64,000 nt of DNA from Anthopleura xanthogrammica (Eukaryota; Cnidaria; Anthozoa; Actiniaria; Actiniidae), in the NCBI GenBank assembly GCA_964019055.1, contig OZ025210.1, positions 12,406,332-12,470,331 of the forward strand, given 5' to 3'. Made by a program: the position numbers and the translations under genes. Numbering within the stretch: the first letter of the stretch is position 1; the number at the start of each line of letters is the position of its first letter. The notes under the pieces are model-generated. The model made no database searches. It had not been told where the DNA came from and saw nothing but the letters and a program-made list of their open reading frames with translations. This document shows positions 22,301 through 33,261 of the stretch, in pieces.

Positions 22301-25300
22301 TGGATGAATGGATGAATGGATGAATGGATGAATGGATGAATGGATGAATGGATGAATGGATGGATGCATGCATGGATGCATGGATGGATGCATGGATGGA
22401 TGGATGGATGGAATGGATGGATGGAATGGGATGGAATGGAATGGAATGGAATGGATGGATGGATGGATGGATGGATCGATGGATGGATGGATGGATGGAT
22501 GGATGGATGGATGGATGGATGGATGGATGGATGGATGGATGGATGGATGGATGGATGGATGGATGGATGGATGGATGGATGAATGGATGAATGGATGAAT
22601 GGATGGATGGATGAATGGATGGATGCATGGATGGATGCATGGATGGATGCATGGATGGATGCATGGATGGATGCATGGATGGATGCATGGATGGATGCAT
22701 GGATGGATGCATGGATGGATGCATGGATGGATGCATGGATGGATGCATGGATGGAATGGAATGGAATGGAATGGAATGGAATGGAATGGAATGGAATGGA
22801 ATGGAATGGAATGGAATGGAATGGAATGGAATGGAATGGAATGGAATGGAATGGAATGGATGGATGGATGGAATGTAACAACAAACAAACATAATCAAAA
22901 CATAACATTACCTTTAATCCTGAGGTATACGATTGCCCTCCTCTCTCCCTGCGTGTTGTTGGCAACACAAGCATACACCCCATCATCTGATGGCACAAGT
23001 GCAGTCAATCTTAGTGCTCCTGGGCGTGGCTGGAACCGTCTATCACTAGGTATGACCCCATCCAAGCGAATCCATTTTAGTATTGGTGTAGGACTGCCAG
23101 AGGCAGCACAATAAAATGCGACGTCATTGCTTTCTTTTGCTGTCTTGTTCTGAGGTATTGTGGTGAAGTATGGAACTGAGGGTGGATCTGGTGGGGGGAA
23201 ATATTAAATTTATAATTCAAAAAAAAAAAAAAAAAAACACAAAGGTTTAAGAAATATTATAAAAAAATAATAAATGAGAATATTACATTGACCACCAATT
23301 CAGTTGGTTGAGCATCAGACTGTTGTGTGGGAGGTTGTGGGTTCAAGCCCTAGCTGGACCATTTCATGTTTCCGACTCCCCTTAGTTACCATTGCTATGT
23401 CCCACAAGTTCAACAAATTAGCTTGGATATCTCAGAATTTAGAACTCTGATCACAGAAAATTGATTATAAATTGTTTCAATTGTTTACTGTTCTGTAAAA
23501 ATAAAATAAAATTACCTCATAATCCTTGTACAGTAGTACTCTTTAAAACAGATACTGAGTAGTTGTTTGTGAGACAAGATTTTAATTCCACATTGGAAAC
23601 TGTTGCAACAGTGATTGGTTTGCTATTGTCTGAGTTGGAACCATGAATAAACCCAATTCTTAGAAAAAAGTGTTGCCTATGTAACTACATCTATAAATGG
23701 TTAGACTTTCAAGTGGTTCAGATGACATTGAGACTGAAATTATAACTGAATACAAATCATTGTAGTTATATTCTTACCTAGAACAGTCAAATCCACAAAT
23801 GCATATGTGTGACCTAAGTAATTCCCTGCTTCAAGCTTGTAAATCCCAGCATCAGACTTCCTTACATTACTGATTATCAATGTTCCATTCTCGAAGATGC
23901 TTATTCTTCCTCCATTTGATAGGAGATTATTATTGTAATACCATGCTATAATTATTGGTGTAGGATCCCCAATAACATTGCAAGTGAATGTTGCCGTCTG
24001 GCCAACATGCGGAGACTGACCTAATGGTGGTTGAGCTAATACTGGAGTGCCTTTAAATCAAAACAAACGATTAATTAAAACTTGGAAATGTATCTGTGTA
24101 TTCAGAGTCATGCAGCACAGAGAAAGTACAAAAGTACAAAATAATACCCCAGAGCAAAAAAGAAAGAACCAATAAACAGCACTCAGCTATTTTAATAAAA
24201 GTATTATATTTAAGCAGACAACTTGGGAATCTTGGCTGGCATCCACTCATTAGAGAGCATATTCGCTTAAGGTAACAGAGATTTTTTTATTATGAGTCAC
24301 AAGAGTCCGGAACTTGGTAGTTGCAAGTTTCTTCTTTGGAATTTGGTTTTCACTGTGGCCAGTCAAAAATATAAAAGGTACAGACTGATTAGTTTTGATT
24401 GCCATCAGCAAAAAACCAATTTCACAACAAGCCGTTAGAATATATCTGAGTTCACAGAATACTGAGAATTGTAGTATTTCTTGAATTATCAGTTAATAGT
24501 TAACCTTCAAGTGCTTACCGATAATTTCAAAAAATGGCGAAGAAGCAAATTTAAAGTGGCTACCTCAGAACAAATTTGATTCAGATGCCATTGCTGCTGT
24601 TCACTTAATAACAGGTGTTAAAGTAATAATGAGGGATCCTCTTAATGGAGGTCTACAAGTACAGTACCATACCTTCCTGCACAGACATCATAGGGTTATC
24701 CTTAGGGGACCATAAGAATGTCTGATAGGAGGCTCCAGGAACCACAGTAGATCTTATAAATTTACATTGTTTTATTTTGTGGCTTCGCACCATCATGTGA
24801 TGGCAGCCATGACAGGAGGCAGGAACAATAGAGTCTTTCCCCCTAGCTGGGAAACTGAATTCTTTCTCATGTAAATCATATTAGACCAGATTCAATTGTT
24901 CCTGAGTGCCTCCTTTCATGGCTGCTATCACGTGATGGTGCAAAGCCTCTATATATTGTAAACTTAATGCATTATCAAATGAGTACTTTTTGTTCCACAG
25001 GTTGAGTAAAATCACTCTCTCTGAAAGTAAATCTCAAATACTAACCTCTCACACTTAGTCTTGCTTGGTTACTTGTGATACTTATTGTATTACTACTGGC
25101 TCGGCAAGAATAAAGTCCAGCATCACCAAAGATAAGGTTGGATATTGTAAGGTATGCCTTGCTATTAACACCAGAGTTACCTCTTGTCACATTATTACCA
25201 TCTTTCAGCCAATAATAGGTTGTGTTAACTAAACCTGTTGCTTGGCAATAGAATGTTACAGTATTGCCTGTGATGCTTCGCTGCTTTTGTGGATGTTCAA

Positions 25301-25960
25301 TGAAACTCTGGCTTGATGAGAACCCAAAATTATGTAGGAAAACTAAAATAAAACAAAATATTGTATAAGTTCAAGCCTAGCAAGGCTGCATTCATTCAAG
25401 TAAATTTTTTGCCTGCGTAGCAGTCCCAATCTCCACCCACTTTGGGCCATTACTTGGGGAGGCTAAGTAATTTTAGGTCTGCCATAAAATCCTATTAAAA
25501 TCATAAGACTGCACTCACCTTCCCCAGTCAGATTGTGTTGATTACCCCTCTAGCTTACCCCATGCAGCCCCCTCTCCCAATTTACAGACTTAATTGTTAG
25601 ATTAACAGAAGAGTACCTACTAACAGACCATTTTACAGTTCCGTTCAATGACCACAAATAATAGTTCCAAGTCGAGGTCGGAGTTGCCGCACATAGCAAA
25701 ACTATAGTTTATTATGCATGTGCAAATCCAACCTTGACTTCGATCTAGTAAAGGTTAATTTATTCTTAACACTACGAAGTATGGCCAGGGTCAGATCCAA
25801 CTATTAAACAAAGAAATGTTACTCAAGAGAATGTTGTCTGAAACAGGAAAATATATAACCCAAGATAAAGACGTCTATAAAGTTATATTCTGGTAAATGA
25901 AAACCTTCCAGTGTACCTACCTGCTAAAGCAGTGAATATCATAGCTGTCCAAATCCCCAT
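12537..25960 (-). CDS. Single-pass Ig/FN3 receptor: 9 Ig, 3 FN3, TM, repeated tyrosine tail
   Basis: Cell-surface adhesion or recognition receptor. Exons on the minus strand: 25921-25960, 25046-25342, 23778-24050, 22912-23187, 21706-21990, 20923-21168, 20406-20675, 19537-19815, 19001-19255, 17387-17629, 16771-17061, 16240-16557, 16014-16084, 15352-15565, 14660-14800, 14189-14246, 12537-13797. The chain is 4818 nt and in frame throughout: 1605 residues. A signal peptide spans exons 1-2; nine I-set-like Ig domains sit one per exon with phase 1-1 borders, then three FN3 domains (the third split by a phase 0 intron), a TM helix and a tail of about 440 residues. The layout recalls L1, DSCAM or contactin families but matches none that I know in domain number. 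Ligand and orthologue are unknown. Confidence 0.88.
13050..13616 (-). repeat. In-frame 189-bp tandem repeat, 3 copies, in the receptor tail
   Basis: The plus-strand marker gagtcccc occurs at 13222, 13411 and 13600, exactly 189 bp apart. Units code 63 residues starting [15 protein letters not shown] and ending HERAPVNN. The first two are near identical; the third diverges at the tyrosine motif. Confidence 0.92.
14189..14800 (-). other. Transmembrane exon (14660-14800) and juxtamembrane exon (14189-14246)
   Basis: The first exon codes a hydrophobic helix ([18 protein letters not shown]) followed by the stop-transfer CLRRRSQQS. The second, 58 nt, codes the basic [18 protein letters not shown] and is required to correct the phase between TM exon and tail (phase 1 in, phase 2 out). 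Confidence 0.85.
15018..15315. repeat. TCTG/TCCG tetranucleotide microsatellite
   Basis: About 300 bp of tctg and tccg units in the intron before the last FN3 exon. Open frames over it in both strands are artefacts. Confidence 0.95.
15593..15850. mobile_element. Dispersed element, copy 1 (see 21243-21490)
   Basis: About 250 bp that starts aggcgcaattacac and ends gtgaaatcacgcct, with internal inverted similarity (cttgtctcgcaac against gttgcgagacc). A diverged copy lies in opposite orientation at 21243-21490 in the same gene. MITE-like, in an intron. Confidence 0.65.
16630..16700 (+). mobile_element. Possible fragment of the SINE body
   Basis: ggattttctcctcgtcctca and ctccacaaaaaccaacatg resemble the body of the SINE copies at 32205-32385 and 53328-53470. 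The tRNA-like head is not visible. Confidence 0.4.
17110..17194. repeat. TCTCA pentanucleotide microsatellite
   Basis: About eleven pure tctca units after a T/C-rich lead, within the intron before the first FN3 exon. Confidence 0.95.
17671..17772. repeat. Dispersed repeat, copy 2 of 3
   Basis: Shares ctgagaattggaacctattg and gctgcattccga with 1546-1672. Lies in the intron upstream of the ninth Ig exon. Confidence 0.65.
17870..18196. mobile_element. MITE-like inverted-repeat element
   Basis: Ends agacctttttgctctaaca and gaaagagcaaaaggtct are inverted; arms of about 135 bp also match internally (gaacatctttagaatttgaa against ttcaaattctaaagatgttc). No ORF. In an intron of the Ig receptor. Confidence 0.8.
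18318..18480. mobile_element. Copy of a dispersed MITE-like family (see 63470-63625)
   Basis: cgtatgcaaattgcccattt, gaatcaactcccaagagtgg and acaacaaacaacgaa are shared with 63470-63625, with few changes. An inverted core (cagaccacat with catggtctg) gives it a fold-back form. Confidence 0.75.
18690..18905. mobile_element. MITE-like inverted-repeat element
   Basis: The left arm (gactttgttg, gtgcgagtttgtc, gtcaaaccgttcgaaat) is mirrored by the right arm (atttcgaacggtttgac, gacaaactcgcac, caacaaagtc). No ORF. In an intron of the Ig receptor. Confidence 0.8.
19257..19340. repeat. AAT trinucleotide microsatellite
   Basis: About twenty taa units followed by diverged copies, directly beside the acceptor of the eighth Ig exon (exon edge at 19255). 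Confidence 0.95.
19910..20289. repeat. Octamer repeat AGGAAGCA, about 40 copies
   Basis: Pure ggaagcaa octamers from about 19957 to 20287, led by ggaa units. Predicted proteins in both strands ([15 protein letters not shown]) are translations of the repeat. In the intron between the sixth and seventh Ig exons. Confidence 0.95.
20735..20882. mobile_element. MITE-like fold-back element
   Basis: tcgaattcgcttgagtgacc and ggccactcaagcgaattcg are inverted ends; inner arms share agtcgaggttagact against agtccagcctcgact. A relative may lie at about 25628-25755 (ccaagtcgaggtcggagtt). Confidence 0.75.
21243..21490. mobile_element. Dispersed element, copy 2, inverted to 15593-15850
   Basis: On the minus strand it reads aggcgcgattacgcggtgca and continues in parallel with 15593-15850 (cttgtctcgcaacg, cagcaatcgtt). 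Diverged, with no ORF of its own. Confidence 0.65.
22005..22875. repeat. Long composite ATGG-type microsatellite
   Basis: Blocks of gaatggat (about 22070-22360), pure atgg (about 22455-22580), gcatggat with ggat (about 22615-22755) and ggaat pentamers (about 22755-22860), in the intron upstream of the fourth Ig exon. All six frames stay open, giving false ORFs. Confidence 0.95.
23287..23480 (+). mobile_element. tRNA-like SINE, second family
   Basis: ttcagttggttgagcatcag resembles a tRNA A-box region and gtgggttcaagccctagctgg a B box and T arm. The acceptor stem does not close well and the body continues without tRNA features, so a SINE head or tRNA pseudogene is more likely than a working tRNA. 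Confidence 0.5.
24781..24947. mobile_element. MITE-like fold-back element
   Basis: ggcttcgcaccatcatgtga with tggcagccatgacaggaggc on the left is mirrored by gcctcctttcatggctgct and cacgtgatggtgcaaagcc on the right. In the intron between the first and second Ig exons. Confidence 0.8.
25921..25960 (-). other. First coding exon of the Ig receptor (start of signal peptide)
   Basis: ATG at 25958-25960 codes [13 protein letters not shown] and splices (gtaggtac donor) to [13 protein letters not shown] in the next exon, together a plausible signal peptide with cleavage near the Ser run. It is too short to appear as an ORF; it was chosen because it is the only upstream Met exon seen with the right phase. 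Confidence 0.7.
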
Positions 25961-28900
25961 GCCAAATTAAGAACAGATGAATTCAAAACCTTAAAAAAGT
26001 TTAAAATATATATTTAAATTCAAGGAAAAATATTAATAATATTAAGATAGATATGTCATCTTATACAAACTTTAGTTAAGACTTAAGTTTTAATAAAGAA
26101 AATAACAGCATAAGATTATAAATAATCTCAAACTAATTCTTACTAAACAAAGTATTTCCGGTATAGGGGTTTATAAGCTTTCTAATGTTCATGAATTTTA
26201 CAAGACAATTAGCTGAGGTTTCTAAGTTCTAACTTCGGATAAAACAGTCAAGAAAAGGATATAGGAAACAAAGTTTTCTTAAGTTTTTAATAATTAATCG
26301 TATTCTACTTGAATTCTGAGAATACAACAATTAAATTTGATGAATATCTTGAGAGTTTACAAGAGAATGTCCTTAGCAACAACATGCAGTAATGGCGTCT
26401 GAAGTAACCACACACGAAACCACTTGGTATTTATGCAAAGTCACGCTTGTTTTTACAAAAATACTACTCCGATTTCCACAATAAGTAGTAATAAAAAACT
26501 CAACGTAACTGTTTTACGATTTATAAGTTTTAATGTTGAGTTTATTCTGTGTTTCACGGAGAAAAAGATGTCCAGAATATCGAAAGCATGAGTCAATTAA
26601 AGTTCTTGGTATTTTGAGGTCGAACCGTAAGAGGAAATATCACTTTGATTTTAAGCACTCAACCGCAACTGTACCAAACAAAACACCTTATTTTATACTA
26701 GAAATGTTTAGTATTTATAAAATGACAGCGAAAACCTCACCTGAACTCACCTTGTATATTGGTTTTCAAGGTATTTTGAGGTCAATGGATTCGATCATGC
26801 TGAGCTTTGTGTGGTTGGAGTTGTCTTCATTACGAGAAAAGCGAAGACTGTTTCTTCTTTATAGAAGTTGATCTTTCCGATTTCGAGATGAACAGTTTGC
26901 TAAAACTTTCAGCTCTAAACGCTTACCATGGTTTTTAGATATATATTTTGGATGTGATTGAAAGATTAATTTGAGAATTGTAAATGATGTGTTGGAATCC
27001 ACAATTCTCGCTGTCACGCGACTATACATCGCATTGCGTGACAGGCAGACGCTGTCATGTCAACAGCTGCTATTTGAGAGGAGAGCAAGATAAGGATGAA
27101 GTAAAGGATGAATATTGGGAGATGAGTACTGGAAGATCAGTATTGGAGAGAATGAGTATTGGGAATAAGTACTGGGAGATGAGACTAGATGAGCATTGGG
27201 GAGAATGAGTATTATCAATTTAGAGATGAGTATTGGATTTTTCACTGACTCCCTAGTTGGTCTCCCTGTGTCCTGCTCTACAGGAAATATGGCAGACAAG
27301 GCTCGCTGCGCGAACAAAAAACCGGCCTTAATTTTAGTTCCTCGTGCGTGATATGATCAAGCTATCTATCTGGATAGGAAACCAGAGGATCAAGTGAATG
27401 AAGCTTTTTACCTTAGGCTTCTACCTTATGTACAGCATGAGATATTCCAGATTTTTTCCAGCTTCTCCTTCTCGATCCCGGGAAGCCAATACACCAGTTT
27501 CTCATTCGATGGAAACCGCTGTTTTTGAAGACCACAGACTCATTTGTACAGGCTTAGCCTCGTTTATAAGTCAGCTATTCAACGACATCATTAAAAGTCC
27601 GTGGGATTTCAAAACATTGGTATTGTTCAACTTACACATTCTTTACATTACGGTTGACTTTTCCAAATCATTAGCAAGAGCCAACTGTAATGTAAAGAAT
27701 GTGCAAGTCGAATAATACCAATCCCACGGACTTTTAATGGTGTATTTGAATAGATGACTTATAAACGAGGCTAAGCCTGTGCAAATGAGTCTGTGTTCTT
27801 CAAAAACAGCGGTTTCCACCGAATGTGAAACTGGAGTATTATAAGGCAATGTATGGCCAACAAACAGGATTTTTGGGCATTTTTTTCGCGAATCTATATT
27901 CTTTCCAAAACTCAGTTTTCTTGACCGTTTCAGATGGTATAATGATTTTTAACAAGTAATTGTGAGATGCAAAACAGGGAAATTTGATTTTTCACTGACT
28001 CGCCAGTTGGTCTCACTGTTTCCTATTCCTTGTAAATAGTGACTTCCGATAAAACGTCGGTAATGGGTTCCCTGTGGATTTTCACGAAATAACATCCGAC
28101 ATCCGGTGAGTCGGGTCGCCAAACCTCACGAAGACCCCTCAATATTTCGGAGGGACCCTAGATGATATACCGTGACAATTTCCTAAGTGTCATGCTTTTC
28201 ATTTCCATATTCACCATCACTACCGACTTCCGTTAAAATATTGGAAATGGGCTCCCCGAGGTTTTTCTCCTAACGACATGCGGTGAGCTTTTGGATTGAC
28301 GAAATACCTTTTCACTATTAATGGATTCGATTAAACATCGATAATGACCATGGGTTCAATCACCACAGGAGTCTCTGTAATAGTAGTGTGCAACGGGTTT
28401 TTCGCGAAATGACAACCGGTTCATTTCGTGTCTGAACAACGCTCAAATGCAACGAAGAAAATTAGAGCAGCTTTCCGCCATATGCAACCGCACACGTAAC
28501 AATGTTGAATGATAAGGTCTTGATCAGGTGGTGTTCGCTGCAGGTTGCAAAGAATCATCGGAGATCTATTCAAAATAGCTCATTTGCATCTGACCGTCGA
28601 GGTGTTCGGATCTCCGGTTCGGTGAACTTTAGCGGTCAAGGAGTTCTTTTTACAATTTTTGCAAATGTTTTAAATTCTTTTGAATGTTAGAGAAAAGCCG
28701 GCTGCACATTGTTTATTATATTTGGCGACAAATCAACAGGCTGGCTCGTCAAGGTCCTGTCTCCTGATTGGCTTAAATCAAACAATTGGAATGGAATGTA
28801 TGGCTGCAGTGGGGAGGGATTTTTTTAAGACCAACACTAAGAACGGCTACAAAGGAGACTACCGTATTGGTTGAAACAATGTTTTAAATCCCTTGTGTCC

Positions 28901-29443
28901 CCTTGCCCTCGCTTTGAGGCGTACGTTCCACCCAAAGGCTTTTGATCTCATGGGGATAAACATGGCCGGCGTGTGATAAAAGCCCAGTTTTTGACCGGTT
29001 ACCCCCTAAAACTGCAATGGGTAGTTTACGAATATTTTAACACAGGCTAAAGACCCCGAGTAAATGGGTCTGTAATCAAGGAACACAGCGGTACTTAAAC
29101 AATTCGAAAATGGTCTATTGACACAAAACAAGTGAGGCTTTGCTAATATGATGTGAATCGATCGCCTTTTAATGAGAAACTCGGGACAAGGACTCGTTTA
29201 ACAATAACAGGCGCGATAAGACGAAGTGCTCCCATCAACAACAAACTTGCTGACACACAATCAATCAAATCCCATGTAATCAAGAATGACATCAACACAA
29301 TTTACCTTCAGGCGATTGATATAAGAATCAATAAATAAAGTAGGGCATGAAATTACCAAAGACGAATCAGGGGTGGGGAGGGGAGGGGGGGGGGGGGGTT
29401 GAATATCAAAGGCAGTCTCCAAGGGTGATAAGGTTGTCTATTA
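25961..29443. other. Intergenic DNA, no gene seen
   Basis: 5' flank of the Ig receptor and 3' flank of the MASK-like gene. It holds a degenerate 12- to 24-bp repeat around gagtattggga (about 27085-27235), a small inverted repeat near 27009-27050 (ctgtcacgcgac with gcgtgacagg), a large fold-back at 27487-27841 and a poly-G run near 29382-29398. ORFs at 26533-26871, 28502-28874 and 29153-29338 show no domain. Confidence 0.6.
27487..27841. mobile_element. Large fold-back element, arms of about 165 bp
   Basis: Left arm marks (ggaaaccgctgtttttgaag, cttagcctcgtttataagt, cacattctttacatta) recur inverted on the right (cttcaaaaacagcggtttcc, acttataaacgaggctaag, taatgtaaagaatgtg). The loop is about 30 bp. 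Two mirror ORFs coding ETAVFE-HRLICTGLASFIS are the two arms, not genes. Confidence 0.85.
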
Positions 29444-30000
29444 TTATTGTTGCGGGTAATAGTAATAGTACCCCCCTGGGTAGTAGACCTGTTGGGCGTA
29501 GGTCACGTGGTTTACGTATGGTCCCTGTTGAGCTCCAAATGGAAACTGTTCAACGTGGTTGGACGAGTTGGCTGGAAAGACCTGGGCACTACTAAGGTTC
29601 CCGGACGCCGAGTGAGGCCTGGGCGGCAGTCCCCCACCATACTCGTTGTGATTTTGATTAAGATGGCTGTTTTGCGAGGATTGGTGGACTCCTCGACCTG
29701 GTGACATGAGCGATAACAAGGGTTGGCTGCCATGGTTACTATGGGTCATTCGTTGTTGTTGTTGTTGTTGTTGTTGCTGTTGTTGTTGTTGTTGCTCAAA
29801 GTCTTGTTTTTGAACAGCTTTTTTCAGAGCTAAGGGGGTCATGCCGGGTTCTGTATGGGCGTGCACGTGGTTGTGGTTTTCCAGGATGCTTGGGCAGGGC
29901 TTGACCTTGTTGCTTGGTTGGTGGTCCACTGTCTTGATGAAGCCATTACCAGGACTGGAGAAGGTGTTACTCATTGTTGGCCATGTTGACGAACGAGTAC
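29444..30000 (-). other. Last exon of the MASK-like gene, with polyQ
   Basis: Codes 185 residues after the SAM domain, with a run of 14 Gln (CAA mostly, plus strand 29755-29800) and a Tyr-rich end (VYYPGGYYYYYPQQ). The stop is at 29444-29446. The upstream acceptor is ctttctcag. Confidence 0.82.
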
Positions 30001-33000
30001 CTGAGAAAGAGATGATGTTCATGAGCAATATATTAAAGAATCGAGGGTGGAGTAGCGGTAGTATACTCGCCTCTTAGCTCTTGGGGAGACGGAAAGACAT
30101 AAAGGCAGGCACACAGACATAATGTTTTGCAATGTTTTATGGTTTCCACATTTTGATGAACAAGTGTCATTGACGTTTCGGTTGTTCTTGTGACCAATCA
30201 ACGAAAAATTGATGCTATTCAACTACAGGTGGAACCGAAAACCTTACAAAACATTAAGTTTTGACCACAAGTAGGGGACAGACAGACAAGTAGGGGACAG
30301 ACAGGTCTACGTTATACAAACTGCTTACCGTGAATAGCATGTAACAGCTTTAACCGCGGGCCCTGGAAAAGATAAAAATTCAAAAATTCAATTTCAAACC
30401 ACAAACATTTATGCGAAATCTTCAGAAAGCGGCTTAAAATGTCCTGCCTGATGCAGTCTTACCTTTGGAATGCCGAGATTTTCAAGGTCTTTTTCATTCA
30501 TTTGTGCTAACCTGTTACCATTGATTTTATTTTCCTATGACAAATGAAAAGTAAAACATGAGGCCTTAGTCTACCTATAGTATTAATGTGGACAGGCGAA
30601 AAGGGGGCTTTTAATAACCGCCGACGTCATTCACACGGGCATATCTATTTTTCGCATGCGCAGATGACGATATTGCATCATTATCGATCGTATCTGCTTT
30701 GTTGATCGTTTCAGTGTGGACGGGCGAAAACGCTATGCTATGGTAGGGCCAGTGACGCAAAGATTTCGATGCGTTTTCGGTGAGGTAAAAAAGGTGGGAT
30801 TAGAAAACGCATTAGTGTGGATGCCGGAGGCCTTAGCTTCTGTAAATGAAACTTACAACGGTCTGAGCTGGAAGTCAAAAACCCATACGCCTGGAAGTTG
30901 AGGAGGATCGTTGCATGGATTAGTTCCATGATTCTTTTATTACTTTTTCCTCACTTCCTTAACAGGGTTTACATGTATTTGGCATATACGAATAAGTACA
31001 AAGTAACGCTTTTCATAATTTTGCGACCTATCCGACTCCAGACGTCTGGCGTTTTGGCTTCCGTCAATCAAACTACGACGAGCCGAGTTCATTCCGATCG
31101 GCTGTCGAGAAATTTCTTCGACTCAATAGCCATTTTCACATGGATATTTTTATACCGCTCGCGATCGGAATGAACTCGGCCCGTCTTAGTTTGACTGACG
31201 GGAGCCAAAACGCCAAATGCCTAGAAGCGGTAAGGTCGCAACATTATGAAAAGCGCTGTAAACAACACCTACCTCGAATACATGAAAGTATTTATCCAGT
31301 GTCAGTCTCTTTAGAATACCCGATATATCGACTGAATTCGGCGCAAGATGTGAATCATTCCACTGTTCTCGACCCGGGAAACCACGCTGTTGGTACATGT
31401 CCTGGGGCCGTGAAGTATACTGCCAGGGGTTATTAGAAATCCCCGTCTCGTTGGTGAAGGATTGCGACATGTCAACACTAGACCGCCTTGCTGTCTGCGC
31501 ATTCTGTTCCCATCCACTCGGCTGGTCACTACTGCTTTGAGATCGCGGGCTCTTATGTTTGGTGTTCCAGGAACGCACCGCACTATCGTCCACTGATGGC
31601 CGCGCCATTGAGTTAGAGCTTGGGTCGGGTTGACTTTGAGAGCGAGGAAGTGACGGTGATGAAGGCGCACTAAACGCCCCCCGGTTCGAACTCCATTGAT
31701 TATTCTGGTCAGGGTGGGGTAAGCTGGAGCTGCTGTGTGTAGCGTGGGGGGTAGGGGTGAGGTTGTTGTCATTGAAACTGGACGAATTCCACACTCCACT
31801 GTTGTTCGCCGGTCCATCATTATCCATGATACTACTTAGTTCCTGTCGACTGCTACTTTGACTACTACTAGTGCTATCCGAGTTATTCCAAGCTTGTTTA
31901 TCAGGGGGGTCATCGTCACACACAACTGATAACGCAGAGGGGAGGGCCTTGGATTGGGATTGACCCCAGTTATTCCATGAACTTGATAAAGGTCTTTGAT
32001 CCGTGGAGAGATCCGATGCCATTCCGATAGATCCTTCTGATCCTGATTGATGGTTATGGGGAGGGGACTTGTCTTTTGAAATGTTTAGTGAGCTGATCCC
32101 GTTATTTTCAAAATCGCCCTACAACAGCACGAAGCCACAATTAGACCCCTTGTTTTGGCCACAACAGAAGCATTTCAAAAGCGAAGTAAATGATAATATT
32201 TGTCAGGAAGCACGACAAGCGTGGCGGTGAGAAAGCTCACCTCTCACCAATGTCACCCGGGTTTGATTTCCGCCGGGCTTTTCGAGTGCAGTTGTTTGTT
32301 TGTTCTCTTCTGTGTTTCAAGGGTTTTTCCGGGTTCTCTGGTTTTTCCTCCCTCCACAAAAATCAACTTCTAAATTCCAATTGAAATGCAGTGGAAGAAG
32401 AACCACTCTGTGGCACCACTGTTGATTCTCATCAATTGTTTATATTTTTTTCTATTTTCTATCGATATGGTAATTTCCATAAACATTGCTTACCTGTCCG
32501 GACCAACTGATGCTGCGTGCGCGATCCAACTGGTCAGCTTCTTCACCACTAGACCAGGGATAAGGTGGTAATTGTCTGAAGAACATCAACGAACAGATAT
32601 TAATAAAGACAAAAATATGAAAGTATCTTAGAGTGAATACAGTGGATTAGAAATAAAAAGATGGAGAGGAGAGAGAAAAGGGAAAAGAAAACGAATGGAA
32701 TAGAGAGGACAATGAATAAATGAATGAAAGGAAAGGAATGGAAAGGAAAGGAAAGGAGAGAAGAGGAGTGGAAAGCCGTAAAGGAAAGGAACAGAACGGA
32801 AAAGAAAAAAAAACACTTACCCACTAAACAAGCTGTTCGAACCAGTAAACAGTTCCATACCAGGCAATGGCTGCTGTAACAAACCAATCCCACATTTAAC
32901 ACATAGTTTAGGGTCATTGGGGGTGGGTGAGCGGGAAGGGTGTGGTGGTGCATTCATGGAGTGGGGGACAGAGGGGTAACATAAAATGTTTTATGAAAGA

Positions 33001-33224
33001 GTAAAGTCCATACCTGATATTTATCATTGGTTGAGAATGCATTTTCCCGACCAATATCTGAAATACCTGAACAGCATTATAGTTTTAGTTATACAAGGCC
33101 ACATAGCTGTGCTGTCAACGCGATAAAGTGCTACAGTGTGTGTTGGTGGTTAAAAGCCTGTTAGCACTAGCAATTTTTGCCGTTTAACTTAAGCGGCGAT
33201 TTCAATGGCAATTTTACAGCGATA

Positions 33225-33261
<37 letters not shown>

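Larger units (their letters stand above)
17387..25342 (-). other. Nine immunoglobulin-domain exons of the Ig receptor
   Basis: One I-set-like domain per exon, each with the Cys, core Trp, and DxGxYxC pattern: for example [15 protein letters not shown] and DAGLYSCRA in the first, and [11 protein letters not shown] in the eighth. All borders are phase 1, so any exon could be skipped or duplicated without a frameshift. Many NxS/T sites. Confidence 0.88.

Noticed and set aside
21931..23114. Long ORFs of [16 protein letters not shown] and similar on both strands
   Set aside because: They are six-frame translations of the ATGG-type microsatellite; only the Ig exon at 21706-21990 is coding.
23287..23365. 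Functional tRNA gene
   Set aside because: A- and B-box-like words are present, but the acceptor stem does not pair well; a tRNA-derived SINE or pseudogene is more likely.
26533..26871. 112-codon ORF upstream of the Ig receptor
   Set aside because: No domain, no splice or polyA support, and ordinary for a random AT-rich stretch.
27398..27849. Paired ORFs with ETAVFE-HRLICTGLASFIS on both strands
   Set aside because: They are the two arms of one inverted-repeat element read in opposite directions.
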